Positions 33,207 to 42,159 are shown, numbered from the stretch's first letter. The stretch: 43,002 nt of DNA from Candidatus Magasanikbacteria bacterium RIFOXYC2_FULL_42_28 (GCA_001784435.1 MFQZ01000007.1:137-43138), one strand, 5' to 3'. Notes: generated from the letters alone by a model not told the origin. A program made the numbers and translations.

Positions 33207-35036
33207 ATGCAAATTCGCAATATCGCCATTATCGCTCACGTTGACCACGGCAAAACCAAATTGACCGATGCTTTGCTTCGTCAAACCGGTATGGTTACCG
33301 ATGATTCGGTCAGTATGGATTCAAACGCTTTGGAACAAGAGCGTGGTATTACGATTTATTCCAAAAATACTTCCCTTTTTTACAAAGACACCAAAATTAA
33401 TATCGTGGACACTCCCGGACACGCTGATTTTGGCTCGGAAGTGGAACGCATTTTGCGCTCCATTGATTGCGTTTTACTCGTTGTTGACGCGCAAGAAGGT
33501 CCGATGCCCCAAACCAAATTCGTGTTGCGCAAATCCTTGGAATTAAATTTAAAACCAATTGTCGTTATTAATAAAATTGACAAACCGGCTGCCCGACCGG
33601 AATGGACGCACGAAAAAGTGCTGGAATTATTTATGGATTTGGGCGCGACCGACGAACAATTAAATTTCACGACCGTTTACGCCATTGCCAAAAACGGCAT
33701 TGCCAAAATGAATTTAGCCGATGAATCCAAGGATTTAACCCCGCTTTTAGACACAATTTTAGCCAAAGTCCCAACCGCGCCGTCTGACACTGCCGCGCCT
33801 TTTGCCTATCAACCGTTTAATTTGGCATACGATAACTACTTGGGGCGCTTGGGTATTGGCCGTATTTATCAAGGGACAATTCACGCCGCGGATAAAGTAT
33901 TTATTAAAAAACATTCCGGTGAAACAATCACCGGACAAATTACCAAATTATTTACTTTTGAGGGCATCATGCGCAAAGAAGTAAAAGAAGCAATCGCGGG
34001 CGACATCGTGATGGTGGCCGGTCTGCCGGAGATTTACATTGGCGACACGCTTTGCACTGATCCTAACCAAGAATTATTGCCAGCCATTAAAATTGATGAA
34101 CCAACTATTTCATTAAATTTTTTAGTCAACAATTCTCCGTTTGCCGGACGCGAAGGTAAATATGTTACCGGCCAACAAATTAAAAAACGTTTGGAAAAAG
34201 AATTAGAAGTAAACGTTGGTTTGAAAATCGATTTTTCCGCCGGCGATTATTTTAAAGTGCAAGGACGCGGTGAATTACACATCGCCATCTTGCTTGAAAA
34301 TATGCGTCGTGAGGATTACGAAATGCAAGTTTCGCAACCGCAAGTAATTATCAAATTTATTGATGGTGTCAAATGCGAACCATTTGAAGAAATTACCATT
34401 GATATTCCCGAGTCTTGCGTCGGCACGGTTATTCAAAAATTATCCGCTCGCAAAGGCCGGATGACCCACATGGGCCCGGAACAAAACCACACCCGCTTAA
34501 TTTTCGAAATTCCCACCCGCGGATTTTTGGGCTATCGCAGTGAATTTGTCGTGGACACGCGCGGTGAAGGTATTATTTGTTCGGAAGTTGTCGGCTTTAA
34601 ACCCTACGCCGGTGATATTGAAAAACGCCAGACCGGTTCAATGATTTCGGGTGAAACCGGCAAAGCGCTTGGATTCTCAATGGCCAATTTACAAGAACGG
34701 GGCGCGTTATTTATCTTAGCAAACACCGAAGTTTACGCCGGTCAAGTAATCGGCAACACCAGCAAAGGCGAAGATATGACCGTCAACCCGACCAAAGGCA
34801 AGCAACTAACCAATATGCGCGCCTCCGGCACCGATGAAGCCATTCAATTAACTCCGCCGGACGAATTAACTTTGGAAAAGGGCTTGGAAGTTATGTCAGA
34901 TGACGAATATTTGGAAGTAACACCCAAAAGCGTGCGCTTACGCAAACAATATTTAACTGAAAATGATCGGGTGCAAGCGAAACGGAAAAAACAAGATATT
35001 GAAAAAAATGCTTTAACGAAAACTATCCCGACTTAG
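33207..35036 (+). CDS. typA: Ribosome-associated GTPase BipA/TypA
   Basis: The 609-residue translational GTPase has P-loop AHVDHGKT (10-17), switch I RGITI, G3 DTPGHADF, and G4 NKID. Later come domain II, the EF-G-like domains III and V (GRGELHIAIL, GFLGYRSEFVVDTRGEG) and the BipA-specific C-terminal domain with EDMTVNP. BipA aids 50S assembly and stress responses. Length is standard. There is no clear Shine-Dalgarno before ATG 33207. Confidence 0.97.
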   Translation: MQIRNIAIIAHVDHGKTKLTDALLRQTGMVTDDSVSMDSNALEQERGITIYSKNTSLFYKDTKINIVDTPGHADFGSEVERILRSIDCVLLVVDAQEGPMPQTKFVLRKSLELNLKPIVVINKIDKPAARPEWTHEKVLELFMDLGATDEQLNFTTVYAIAKNGIAKMNLADESKDLTPLLDTILAKVPTAPSDTAAPFAYQPFNLAYDNYLGRLGIGRIYQGTIHAADKVFIKKHSGETITGQITKLFTFEGIMRKEVKEAIAGDIVMVAGLPEIYIGDTLCTDPNQELLPAIKIDEPTISLNFLVNNSPFAGREGKYVTGQQIKKRLEKELEVNVGLKIDFSAGDYFKVQGRGELHIAILLENMRREDYEMQVSQPQVIIKFIDGVKCEPFEEITIDIPESCVGTVIQKLSARKGRMTHMGPEQNHTRLIFEIPTRGFLGYRSEFVVDTRGEGIICSEVVGFKPYAGDIEKRQTGSMISGETGKALGFSMANLQERGALFILANTEVYAGQVIGNTSKGEDMTVNPTKGKQLTNMRASGTDEAIQLTPPDELTLEKGLEVMSDDEYLEVTPKSVRLRKQYLTENDRVQAKRKKQDIEKNALTKTIPT

Positions 35037-35052
35037 TCGGGATAGTTTTTTT
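35019..35052. terminator. bidirectional terminator between bipA and the MATE gene
   Basis: AAAACTATCCCGAC and GTCGGGATAGTTTT form a perfect 14-bp stem with a 3-nt loop. It includes the last codons and stop of bipA and reaches the MATE gene stop. Confidence 0.9.
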
Positions 35053-36427
35053 ATATCATCTCAACACTTTTTGGCACCTCGGCCGGCATTGGTTTATGAA
35101 GACGGCTAAAACTGCGTTTGAAAACAAAATAAGTTATCGCCGTTGCTAAAATATCCGTAACCGGAAAAGACGCGTACAAACCATTTAAGCCAAAAAACAA
35201 CGGCAAAATTAACATTAAAGGAATTAAAAATATCACTTGGCGTAAAGTGGACAAAAACAACGCTTCGCCCGCTGATCCAATCGCTTGATAAAAAGCGCCG
35301 GCGACCAATTGAAACCCAAGTAGCGGATAGGCCAGCACAAACACCCGCATTAAATTTTTGCCAGCCGATAATAATTCCGGGTCGCTGGAAAAAATACCCA
35401 ACAGTTGCGTGGGAAATAAAATCATTATCACAAAAGCCACGACGGAAATAATTGTGCTCACTTTAATTGTCAAGCGCGTTACTTCTTTTACTCGCGCCAA
35501 ATTACCCGCGCCATAATTCATCCCGGCAATCGGTTGCATCCCTTGGAGCACGCCAAAAATCGGCATAAACACTAACATCGTCAATCGCAAAATTATTCCA
35601 AACGCGGCAATGGCAATTTCCGTCGCGTAACGCACGAGCGAGATATTCAACACCACCATCATCACCGAACTCGAGGCCTGACGAGCAAAGGCCGACGCGC
35701 CGATATACAGCCCTTCTTTTAAAAGCGCGGGCTTGAATTTAAAATCCGCAATCTTCATTTCCAAATGCCGTCCTCTACCAAAAATACACCACCCCACATA
35801 AATACTGCCGATAAACCAAGAAATAAAAGTCGCCCAGGCCACGCCGGCAATACCCCAATGAAACCAAAAAACAAAAATCGGATCCAAAATTAAATTTATT
35901 ACCGCGCCAATTACCATCCCAATCATCGCTCGCTTGGCATCGCCAAAAGCGCGCACAATCGCGTTACCACCCGAAGCCACTACAAAAAATATTGTGCCGA
36001 GCATCACAATCCAAGCATACTCATAAGCAAAAAGAAGGATATCAGGCGTCGCGCCAAAAATTACCAAAAGGGGCCGTAACCAAATCAAAATTAAAATAAT
36101 TAACGGCACACTCACAGAAACACTCACCGAAACATAATTTCCCAAGGCCTCTTGCGCCCGCCGATAATTTTTCTCTCCGAGCGAACGCGAAATAATAGAA
36201 GCAAATCCCAAACCAACGGACTGGGCAAACGCGCCCACGATCATAATTAATGGCAACGACACCGCCACGCCCGCGAGAGCCAAAGTCCCCACGCCCCGTC
36301 CCACAAAAATTGTATCGGCCAAATTATATAACGTAATCACAAACATCCCCACCACAGCGGGCAAAGATTGCTTCCAAAGCAATCTGGGAATAGGTTCTTC
36401 TAAAAATTGTTTTTCTTGCGGACGCAT
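35051..36427 (-). CDS. MATE family efflux transporter
   Basis: The 458-residue protein has twelve membrane segments in two halves. It starts with EEPIPRLLWKQSLPAVVGMF and has LYNLADTIFVGR, the MATE signature near TM1, with GLGFASIISRSLGEKN, and second-half QGMQPIAGMNYGA. Such proteins expel drugs or metabolites in exchange for Na+ or H+. It converges on bipA and follows the acidic micro-gene. Confidence 0.93.
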   Translation of the reverse strand: MRPQEKQFLEEPIPRLLWKQSLPAVVGMFVITLYNLADTIFVGRGVGTLALAGVAVSLPLIMIVGAFAQSVGLGFASIISRSLGEKNYRRAQEALGNYVSVSVSVSVPLIILILIWLRPLLVIFGATPDILLFAYEYAWIVMLGTIFFVVASGGNAIVRAFGDAKRAMIGMVIGAVINLILDPIFVFWFHWGIAGVAWATFISWFIGSIYVGWCIFGRGRHLEMKIADFKFKPALLKEGLYIGASAFARQASSSVMMVVLNISLVRYATEIAIAAFGIILRLTMLVFMPIFGVLQGMQPIAGMNYGAGNLARVKEVTRLTIKVSTIISVVAFVIMILFPTQLLGIFSSDPELLSAGKNLMRVFVLAYPLLGFQLVAGAFYQAIGSAGEALFLSTLRQVIFLIPLMLILPLFFGLNGLYASFPVTDILATAITYFVFKRSFSRLHKPMPAEVPKSVEMI

Positions 36428-36471
36428 AATTTTATTTTATTATGCCAGTATATCACAAAAATAACCAAAAC

Positions 36472-36496
36472 AAAAACCCCCAATTACGGGGGCTTT
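36472..36496 (-). terminator. terminator of the acidic micro-gene
   Basis: On the minus strand CCCCC-gtaatt-GGGGG is followed by five T's. It lies about 45 nt past the micro-gene stop and before the MATE gene. Confidence 0.8.
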
Positions 36497-36542
36497 GAAC
36501 GCAAAACTTAGGTTTCAACCTTAGTTCCACTATAGACCGCTA

Positions 36543-36638
36543 TTAAGCAGTTGCTTCGTCAGAAGCGGCTGGGGCGTCGGTGGTAGGTTCAGCCGCCGGA
36601 GTGGCAGTTGTATCTTCACCATCAAAATTGGTAATCAT
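36543..36638 (-). CDS. 31-residue acidic Ala/Thr/Pro-rich micro-protein
   Basis: The ORF begins MITNFDGEDTTATPAAEP and ends SDEATA, rich in Ala, Thr, Pro, Asp and Glu, likely disordered. A near-consensus promoter and a strong terminator bracket it in a transcript of about 225 nt. No Shine-Dalgarno is evident. I recall comparable acidic micro-ORFs in CPR genomes but no function. The transcript could instead act as an RNA. Confidence 0.6.
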   Translation of the reverse strand: MITNFDGEDTTATPAAEPTTDAPAASDEATA

Positions 36639-36697
36639 AAGATTACAAGATTATGAATTAGCGCCTGCCAACTAGTGGTAGTTGACATAACCTATAT

Positions 36698-36726
36698 AGT
36701 ATAGCACATTTTGACTATTTTGTCAA
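36698..36726 (-). promoter_or_regulatory. promoter of the acidic micro-gene with TTGAC-N6-GTCAA
   Basis: TTGACA (36726-36721), 17 nt, TATACT (36703-36698). TTGAC-aaaata-GTCAA overlaps the -35, and GTCAAAATGTG is shared with the promoter at 42484-42512. Confidence 0.85.
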
Positions 36727-36757
36727 GGGTTTGGCTAAATTAAGCGGAAAATTAGGA

Positions 36758-39364
36758 TCATTTCGCCAGCTTTATCTGCCGACTTCTAAAAAACCACTTG
36801 GCAATCTCAATCAAGACAATGTTCAGTAAACCGACCAGCGCGACACCCACCACCCAACTGAAAGGCAATGCCACCGTGTTGAAAACCGCTTGTAGTCCTG
36901 GTAAATAGATAGCCACGGCCATCAGGACAAGGCCGACGAGAATTCCGCCGTTAAGGTAATGATTGGAAAAGAGCGGATACGAAAGAATGCTTCGGTCTAA
37001 ACTGCGTACCGACAGTGCGACCAGTAAGGTGTAAGTGCCAAAAGAAGCGAAGATAAAAGTGCGGACGATCGCCTCATCATAGCCGAGTTGCGTCAAAAAA
37101 TAATAAAGAACAAAAAGCAGGGCGCTGGTGGAAAGACCAACGACCAGAATCAAAAATTTCATGACTGGATCAAAAAGTTTTATCTGACCGCGTTTTAATG
37201 GTTGGTGTTTAAGACCATCCGGCTCTTGTTCAAACGCGTATGAAATCGCCGGAAAACTATCGGCAAAAAAATTAACCCAAAGAATCTGGAGCGGATTGAG
37301 AGGCAAAGGCAAACCGGTCAAAAGCGAACCGCCAATAAGAATGAGCCCATCCGCGACGTTGGAAAGAAGATAAACGAGCACTTTGCGAATATTACCAAGA
37401 ATCTGCCGACCTTCTTCAATCGCCGCAACAATGGTTTCAAAATTATCATCCAGAAGCACCAAATCAGCCACGCTCTGCGCCACCTCTGTGCCCGAACCCA
37501 TCGCAATACCCACATCCGCTTGCTTGATACTCGGCGCGTCATTCACGCCATCGCCCGTCATCGCCACCACTTCGCCCATTGCTTGATAAAGTTTGGCAAT
37601 GCGCAATTTGTCAAACGGCGTCACGCGAGCAATAACCACTAGCCCCGGCAAACGCGCGCGCAATTCCACTTCCGATAGTTGCGCGAGTTCGGACGCGTCT
37701 AGCACCGACTGCTTATCAATTTTCATGCCGATCTCTTTGGCCACGGCCATAGCGGTCCCGCGATGATCACCGGTCATAATCACGGTCTTAACACCGGCCT
37801 CCCGCACTCGGTCAATCGCGTGTTTAATGCCGGGCCGAATTGGATCACGAAAAGTAATCAAACCATTCCACGACAAACCGGTCAAAGAAACATCTTTAGC
37901 AATAGAAAAATTTTCCGTGTGGGCAATCTCTTTGGTGGCGACACCAAGCACGCGTTCTCCGGAAAGCGCGAGCGTGTCAATCTGCTCTATCAGCGCGTCC
38001 TTTTCTTTGGCGCCAAACGAAGAATGATTTAATAAAATATCAGGCGCGCCGAAAAATACCAACAAATGCTTGCCCGATTCTTTTACCAAAGATACGGAGA
38101 ATTTCTGCACGGCGTTAAACGGCCTATTTTGAAGCACATGCTCTTTGGCGGTAATCTCGGCCAACGCCAGCCCGCGCATACCGGCCGACCGCACGAGAGC
38201 CGTTTCCATAATTCGGCCATTCATCCGCCACGACTCCGGATCATCGGTCGGATTTTCAATGAGCACATCCGCGTTAATCAAAGCCCGCGCCAATAACTTC
38301 TCTTCGTTAATCTCAAACGGAATAAGTTTGGACAGCATCATTTTCGCCATTGTCAAAGTTCCGGTTTTATCAGTCAAAATAACAGTGGTACTGCCGAGCG
38401 CCTCGGCCGCGACCAATTTTCTCACCACCCCTTTGCGCTTGGCCATCCGCTCCACTCCAACCGCGAGAATAACGGTCATTGATATTGGCAAGCCCTCGGG
38501 AATAGCCGACACCGCTATCGCGACGGCGGTAAGAAACATATCAAAAGGAGAATACCCGACCAAAATACCAATCCCAAAAACCACAACCGTCAATGCTCCC
38601 AGAGCAATACTGGAATAGATACTTAAATTAATAATGGCTTTTTGCAGTGGTGTTTTTTCATTTTCCGAAGTGGCGATAAGCGTGGCAATCTGACCGAGCT
38701 CGGTGCTGGAATCAGTACGGCAGACAATCGCCGCGCCCACCCCTTGGGTAACCAATGTGCCGGCAAAAATCATTGAGTCCTGATCCGAAAGTCCGGCCAA
38801 TTCCGGCGAAATATCGATTGATTTTGAAACCGGCAATGATTCACCGGTAAGCACGGCTTCGTCCACCTGAAAATCATTAACAAACAGCACGCGCGCGTCC
38901 GCCGGCACCCGATCGCCCTGCGCCAAACGAATAATATCACCGGGCACTAACTCTTCGGCGTCAATCTCTCGCTCTTTACCAGCACGGATAACTCGCGCCC
39001 GTTGTTTAAGATAAGTCTTTAATTCCGAAAGCGCGCGCTCCGCCTTATTCTCCTGATAAAATCCCAAAGCGGAATTGACAATAACGGCCACGAAAATAAA
39101 AACGGCATCACGATAATGTGAAATAGCCAAAGTAACAATTCCGGCCACAATCAAAACCAAAATCAAAGGACTCTTTAACTGATTAAGAAATATTTTCAAT
39201 CCGGCCGATTTTTTGGAAGCGCTAATGGTATTTTTTCCAAAAGTCAAAAGCCGGTCTTGGACATCTTGCTCGGATAATCCTTTTTTTATATCGGTCGCGA
39301 ATAACTCGGCTGTTTCGTCAAATGATAAATGCCAAAATTTTTTAGTTTGGATGTTAGAATTCAT
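36758..39364 (-). CDS. P-type Ca2+-transporting ATPase (type II, SERCA-like)
   Basis: The 868-residue pump has TGES (173-176) in the actuator, PEGLP (289-293) in TM4, phosphorylation Asp332 in DKTGTLT, TGDGVNDAPSIKQADVGIAMG in the P domain, and the TM6 NFFADS which keeps the Asn and Asp of Ca2+ sites. This suits export of Ca2+ (possibly Mn2+) from the cytoplasm. The N-terminus FWHLSFDETAELF is the usual cation-ATPase N domain. A tiny ORF overlaps its start codon by 11 nt. Confidence 0.95.
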   Translation of the reverse strand: MNSNIQTKKFWHLSFDETAELFATDIKKGLSEQDVQDRLLTFGKNTISASKKSAGLKIFLNQLKSPLILVLIVAGIVTLAISHYRDAVFIFVAVIVNSALGFYQENKAERALSELKTYLKQRARVIRAGKEREIDAEELVPGDIIRLAQGDRVPADARVLFVNDFQVDEAVLTGESLPVSKSIDISPELAGLSDQDSMIFAGTLVTQGVGAAIVCRTDSSTELGQIATLIATSENEKTPLQKAIINLSIYSSIALGALTVVVFGIGILVGYSPFDMFLTAVAIAVSAIPEGLPISMTVILAVGVERMAKRKGVVRKLVAAEALGSTTVILTDKTGTLTMAKMMLSKLIPFEINEEKLLARALINADVLIENPTDDPESWRMNGRIMETALVRSAGMRGLALAEITAKEHVLQNRPFNAVQKFSVSLVKESGKHLLVFFGAPDILLNHSSFGAKEKDALIEQIDTLALSGERVLGVATKEIAHTENFSIAKDVSLTGLSWNGLITFRDPIRPGIKHAIDRVREAGVKTVIMTGDHRGTAMAVAKEIGMKIDKQSVLDASELAQLSEVELRARLPGLVVIARVTPFDKLRIAKLYQAMGEVVAMTGDGVNDAPSIKQADVGIAMGSGTEVAQSVADLVLLDDNFETIVAAIEEGRQILGNIRKVLVYLLSNVADGLILIGGSLLTGLPLPLNPLQILWVNFFADSFPAISYAFEQEPDGLKHQPLKRGQIKLFDPVMKFLILVVGLSTSALLFVLYYFLTQLGYDEAIVRTFIFASFGTYTLLVALSVRSLDRSILSYPLFSNHYLNGGILVGLVLMAVAIYLPGLQAVFNTVALPFSWVVGVALVGLLNIVLIEIAKWFFRSRQIKLAK

Positions 39365-39431
39365 AGAGCTTGCGCTTAAACCACAAACGCTCGGGGTTGT
39401 CTTTTAGGTAGGCGAGGTATTGTTTGAGCAT
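39354..39431 (-). CDS. 25-residue ORF resembling a truncated conserved CPR peptide
   Basis: The ORF begins MLKQYLAYLKDNPERLWFKR and ends KLYEF. From memory it looks like the start of a short CPR protein whose full form continues past the KLYG with a Gly/Trp-rich segment; that part is absent here. It overlaps the ATPase start by 11 nt, which could couple translation. It may be a remnant rather than an active gene. Confidence 0.45.
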   Translation of the reverse strand: MLKQYLAYLKDNPERLWFKRKLYEF

Positions 39432-39436
39432 ATGTT

Positions 39437-39730
39437 TTATTTATGTTTTAATAATTTCTCGGCCGGAGATAGACCATTAAGGGCTTGGTGCGGAAAATAA
39501 TTCCAGGCGTCGCTAACCAGCTCAAGTATATTCTCCAATTCCGAAGCACCACCACCGCGGTCAAACATGGCCACGACTTTCATCATATCGTCGCTATCCT
39601 CTTCGTGAAAAATGGCGTCTTTAACATGCTGTAACGAAAAATCACTTTCGGTTTCTTTAAGCATATCTACGAGCTCCCGCTCGATCTCTTTTCGGCGTTC
39701 TATAATTTGTTGTTTTGATTCGGTTGACAT
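39437..39730 (-). CDS. hypothetical helical protein
   Basis: The 97-residue protein starts MSTESKQQIIERRKEIERE, is highly charged and probably helical, and ends YFPHQALNGLSPAEKLLKHK, a tail that recalls C-terminal ends of some transposase-like proteins and small CPR proteins. I do not recognise the family. I choose ATG 39730, which has AGGGAA about 9 nt upstream; the longer frame to 39862 looks non-coding. The 152 nt before it hold an A/T-rich upstream region. Confidence 0.6.
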   Translation of the reverse strand: MSTESKQQIIERRKEIERELVDMLKETESDFSLQHVKDAIFHEEDSDDMMKVVAMFDRGGGASELENILELVSDAWNYFPHQALNGLSPAEKLLKHK

Positions 39731-39882
39731 AAATTTATTTCCCTGATTTTTTCCGATTATCGTCTTTGCACAACAATAGTATCCTGTTGTGTGGCGATTT
39801 CCTTTTGCATAATTTGTAAATTTGTTAAATTTGTCATTTTCTGGCCGGCCGGCAAATGGCATATGGCACTTTTTGCCCAGTT

Positions 39883-41373
39883 TTAGAGGATAGATTGATC
39901 ATGTTTTTTGCCATTTTCAACACCCCCTGCAAATGCGGTATCTACCTTTTTGGGAATATCTACACCGACTTTTTTGTAGTAAACTAAACCCTTGAAACCG
40001 CTATCTATTTTCTGTAACAGCCCTTTGTCTGTCCAGACCTTAAAATATCGAGACATTTTTATAGTATCGGTAATTCCAGTAATATCTCGAGCTTGTTTGT
40101 TATTAATTCTATAATTATTATCAAGATATTTGCTTACGGTATCCCAATATTCAATTCTCTGCAAATTCAATAAAACAAGTAAAACAGAATTTGGTCTTAT
40201 TGTTGGTGGTACAAATAATGGTTCATAGAGGTTTTGTTCTTTCATTACTTTATACATACGATCGACACCTTCGCCAATATCAAGATTAGGTGCCGACTGA
40301 AAACGATTGAGTGTTCTTAAAATTATCGGATTACGAGCAAATCTTTCTGATCGTATGTTGGTAGTTGTAATATGGCCAGGATATGTACCAGGACTCTCAA
40401 TTTCTACACGGTCATCAAATAATCTAACCTGAATATCGTCCTGCACAAAATAATTACGATGAATGACAGCATTGGTTATTGCTTCTTGATAAGCCCATTC
40501 CGGAACCATAAAAGTAGGATTAAAAGATGCACCAGATAATTTGGGAGGAGATTTTTTTACAATCTCCTCTCTAAAATACGCTACGGCTTTTTCAATTTGC
40601 TTTAACAGGGGGCCTTCAATAGTGAATGGTCGTGATACAAAATTTGGTTTTCCAGAGAAAGACGGACTTGTTCCATAATAATGTGATATCTTTATCCCAC
40701 ATTTATTTTTTAATAAAACGGATGGGTTTTTGCTAAACAACAAAGCCCCTGCTTTTGTTAATTCATATTTACCAGACTGTTGTAATGCCAAGCCGTTATC
40801 TTTTAAAAATTGCCAATTATCAACACCTTCACTTGATGTATCTTTTTTATATTGATTTAATAATTCGTTATCAAGATCGTCTAATTCATAAACCCCAGAT
40901 TTTTCATTCTCAAATTTTATAGAACCTTTTTCATACTTAAGACGCATTATTTCTGTTGATCCGATTTTTGTATTTTGGCATCCTTTTCTTACAAAAGTAT
41001 TTCCTCTTTTTAAGGAATGGACATCATCTCCTTTTTTAATATTAATAACCATTAACTTATCAGCTTGTCCAGATACATTGATAATGTCTAACTCGAATTT
41101 ACTCCAAAGCATTAATGGCGGATCTATCTCCTTATCAATAAGTCTTAAAAAGTCAGAAGCATTGTCAGGTTTTTCGCTTATACCAATTAATCTTTTTTCG
41201 CCCTGAGCCTTTGCAGGATCTTCCAAGCCAATTACAATAAAACCACCTTCGGTATTCGCAAAAGCTATGGCTGTTTCTAATAGTTTGGAGGGATCAATGG
41301 CGACTCTTTTGCATTCAAAAGATTGCCATTCTTGCATCTCTAAAAATAATTTTACAATTTCTTTATCTTCCAT
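39883..41373 (-). CDS. AlbA_2/Schlafen-like DNA-binding protein with HATPase-type domain
   Basis: The 496-residue protein starts with an AlbA_2 domain (about 10-130; FECKRVAIDPSKLLETAIAF ANTEGG, GLEDPAK) as in RecG-like regulators and some defence proteins. A central region follows, then AYQEAITNAVIHRNY near 298-312 and GEGVDRMYKVM, the GHKL ATPase fold seen in this family. A winged-helix-like region and a Gly/Lys tail end it. It lies 4 nt after a small HTH gene. Regulatory or phage-defence roles are both possible. Confidence 0.78.
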   Translation of the reverse strand: MEDKEIVKLFLEMQEWQSFECKRVAIDPSKLLETAIAFANTEGGFIVIGLEDPAKAQGEKRLIGISEKPDNASDFLRLIDKEIDPPLMLWSKFELDIINVSGQADKLMVINIKKGDDVHSLKRGNTFVRKGCQNTKIGSTEIMRLKYEKGSIKFENEKSGVYELDDLDNELLNQYKKDTSSEGVDNWQFLKDNGLALQQSGKYELTKAGALLFSKNPSVLLKNKCGIKISHYYGTSPSFSGKPNFVSRPFTIEGPLLKQIEKAVAYFREEIVKKSPPKLSGASFNPTFMVPEWAYQEAITNAVIHRNYFVQDDIQVRLFDDRVEIESPGTYPGHITTTNIRSERFARNPIILRTLNRFQSAPNLDIGEGVDRMYKVMKEQNLYEPLFVPPTIRPNSVLLVLLNLQRIEYWDTVSKYLDNNYRINNKQARDITGITDTIKMSRYFKVWTDKGLLQKIDSGFKGLVYYKKVGVDIPKKVDTAFAGGVENGKKHDQSIL

Positions 41374-41377
41374 ATAG

Positions 41378-41581
41378 TTATTTTTTAGTTTTAGGTTTTG
41401 GTTTTGTAATATTACTCGACTCGTCCAAAAATGCGTTCAGATCTGATTGCCTAATCCGCCAAGTACCAAGTTTGGATGCCTTAAGCCGTCCGGATTCAAT
41501 ATAGCGGTTTACGGTTCTGGTATGTACTCTTAATATTTTGGCGATTTCGGTTATTGTAAAAAGTTTTTCAATGTCATTCAT
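41378..41581 (-). CDS. Excisionase/MerR-like helix-turn-helix protein
   Basis: The 67-residue protein has the HTH_17 pattern LFTITEIAKILRVHTRTVNRYIESGRLKASKLG followed by WRIRQSDLNAFL, typical of Xis-like DNA-binding proteins, and a Lys/Pro-rich tail. It is the first gene of a two-gene unit with the AlbA_2 protein. It could regulate that gene or be a leftover of a mobile element, but no integrase is in the window. Confidence 0.85.
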   Translation of the reverse strand: MNDIEKLFTITEIAKILRVHTRTVNRYIESGRLKASKLGTWRIRQSDLNAFLDESSNITKPKPKTKK

Positions 41582-41613
41582 AAAATATTATTTAACTTTT
41601 AGACCTTGATACC

Positions 41614-41657
41614 ATTTTACTCTTTATGATTTGTATTGTCAAAATTACGCAATTTTG
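41614..41657 (-). promoter_or_regulatory. promoter and operator of the HTH/AlbA_2 unit
   Basis: TTGACA (41642-41637), 17 nt, TAAAAT (41619-41614). The inverted repeat CAAAATT-acgc-AATTTTG (41640-41657) overlaps the -35, a probable autorepression site. Confidence 0.7.
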
Positions 41658-41820
41658 TCATAATAGACTTATAATGACAAACTACTGCTTTTGTCCTTAT
41701 TATTTTTGAACACCCAGATAAATGGCGATAAAACCGTGATTTCGTATCAAAAACCCTTTCAAATGATCTTTGACCGAGTATCCAATATAACTCACAAAAA
41801 AGCCCGTAGATAAAGAGAAA

Positions 41821-41841
41821 AGCAGAGCTTTTGGCTCTGCT
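41821..41841 (-). terminator. terminator-like hairpin after repeat B (Asn)
   Basis: AGCAGAGC-caaaa-GCTCTGCT followed by TTTTC on the minus strand. From here back to 41658 I see no gene. Confidence 0.65.
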
Positions 41842-41850
41842 CATCCCATA

Positions 41851-42036
41851 TGGCTCCGCGAGACTAGGCGCTTCGCTATTCGAAGTCGTCGCTTCGCTCC
41901 TCCCACGAAAACCTTGCGCCACCGCTGAAGCTTTGGCGACACGCGGTCGGGTTTTCGTGAACTTTCCTCCGCATGTGAAAACTCCTCCGCCAAAGGCGAA
42001 CAGGCTGTTTTCACCCTTTCCCGTTCGAATCCAGAT
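41851..42036 (-). repeat. repeat B, tRNA-Asn version: multi-hairpin element
   Basis: The plus-strand left end resembles the tRNA-Asn 3' end with two extra bases (GGCTCCGCGAGACTAGG). The same three hairpins as at 25772 follow: H3 at 41868-41900, H2 CACGAAAACC/GGTTTTCGTG (41904-41913 with 41950-41959) and H1 GTGAAAAC/GTTTTCAC (41975-41982 with 42007-42014). The loops differ strongly in length and hold further GC-rich bases. Confidence 0.8.
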
Positions 42037-42047
42037 TCCAAAACAAT

Positions 42048-42084
42048 AAAATAAATACCCGCTAAAAAGCTGGTATTTATTTTA
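42048..42084 (-). terminator. hairpin after repeat A (Asn)
   Basis: AAATAAATACC and GGTATTTATTT form an 11-bp stem around a 12-nt loop, directly after the tRNA-Asn 3'-end copy on the minus strand. Confidence 0.7.
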
Positions 42085-42085
42085 T

Positions 42086-42145
42086 GGCTCCGGGACTAGG
42101 ATTTACCCCTACGCTACGCTTCGGGGCATAAACTTCTCATCCTTT
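42086..42145 (-). repeat. repeat A, tRNA-Asn version: tRNA 3'-end copy with hairpin
   Basis: On the plus strand, 42088-42103 repeats the last 16 nt of tRNA-Asn, up to GATT of the T-loop. It then switches to TACCCC-tacgctacgctt-CGGGGCATAAACTT, the same hairpin as in the tRNA-Ser version at 24162. Confidence 0.82.
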
Positions 42146-42159
42146 GCCACAGAATATAA

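Noticed and set aside
39757-39837. 26-codon minus-strand ORF (MTNLTNLQIMQ start)
   Set aside because: No terminator, RBS or recognisable promoter; probably chance in A/T-rich upstream DNA.
41617-41922. 101-codon minus-strand ORF over the repeat B region
   Set aside because: It crosses a terminator hairpin, a tRNA-like 3' end and the HTH promoter; no support for translation.
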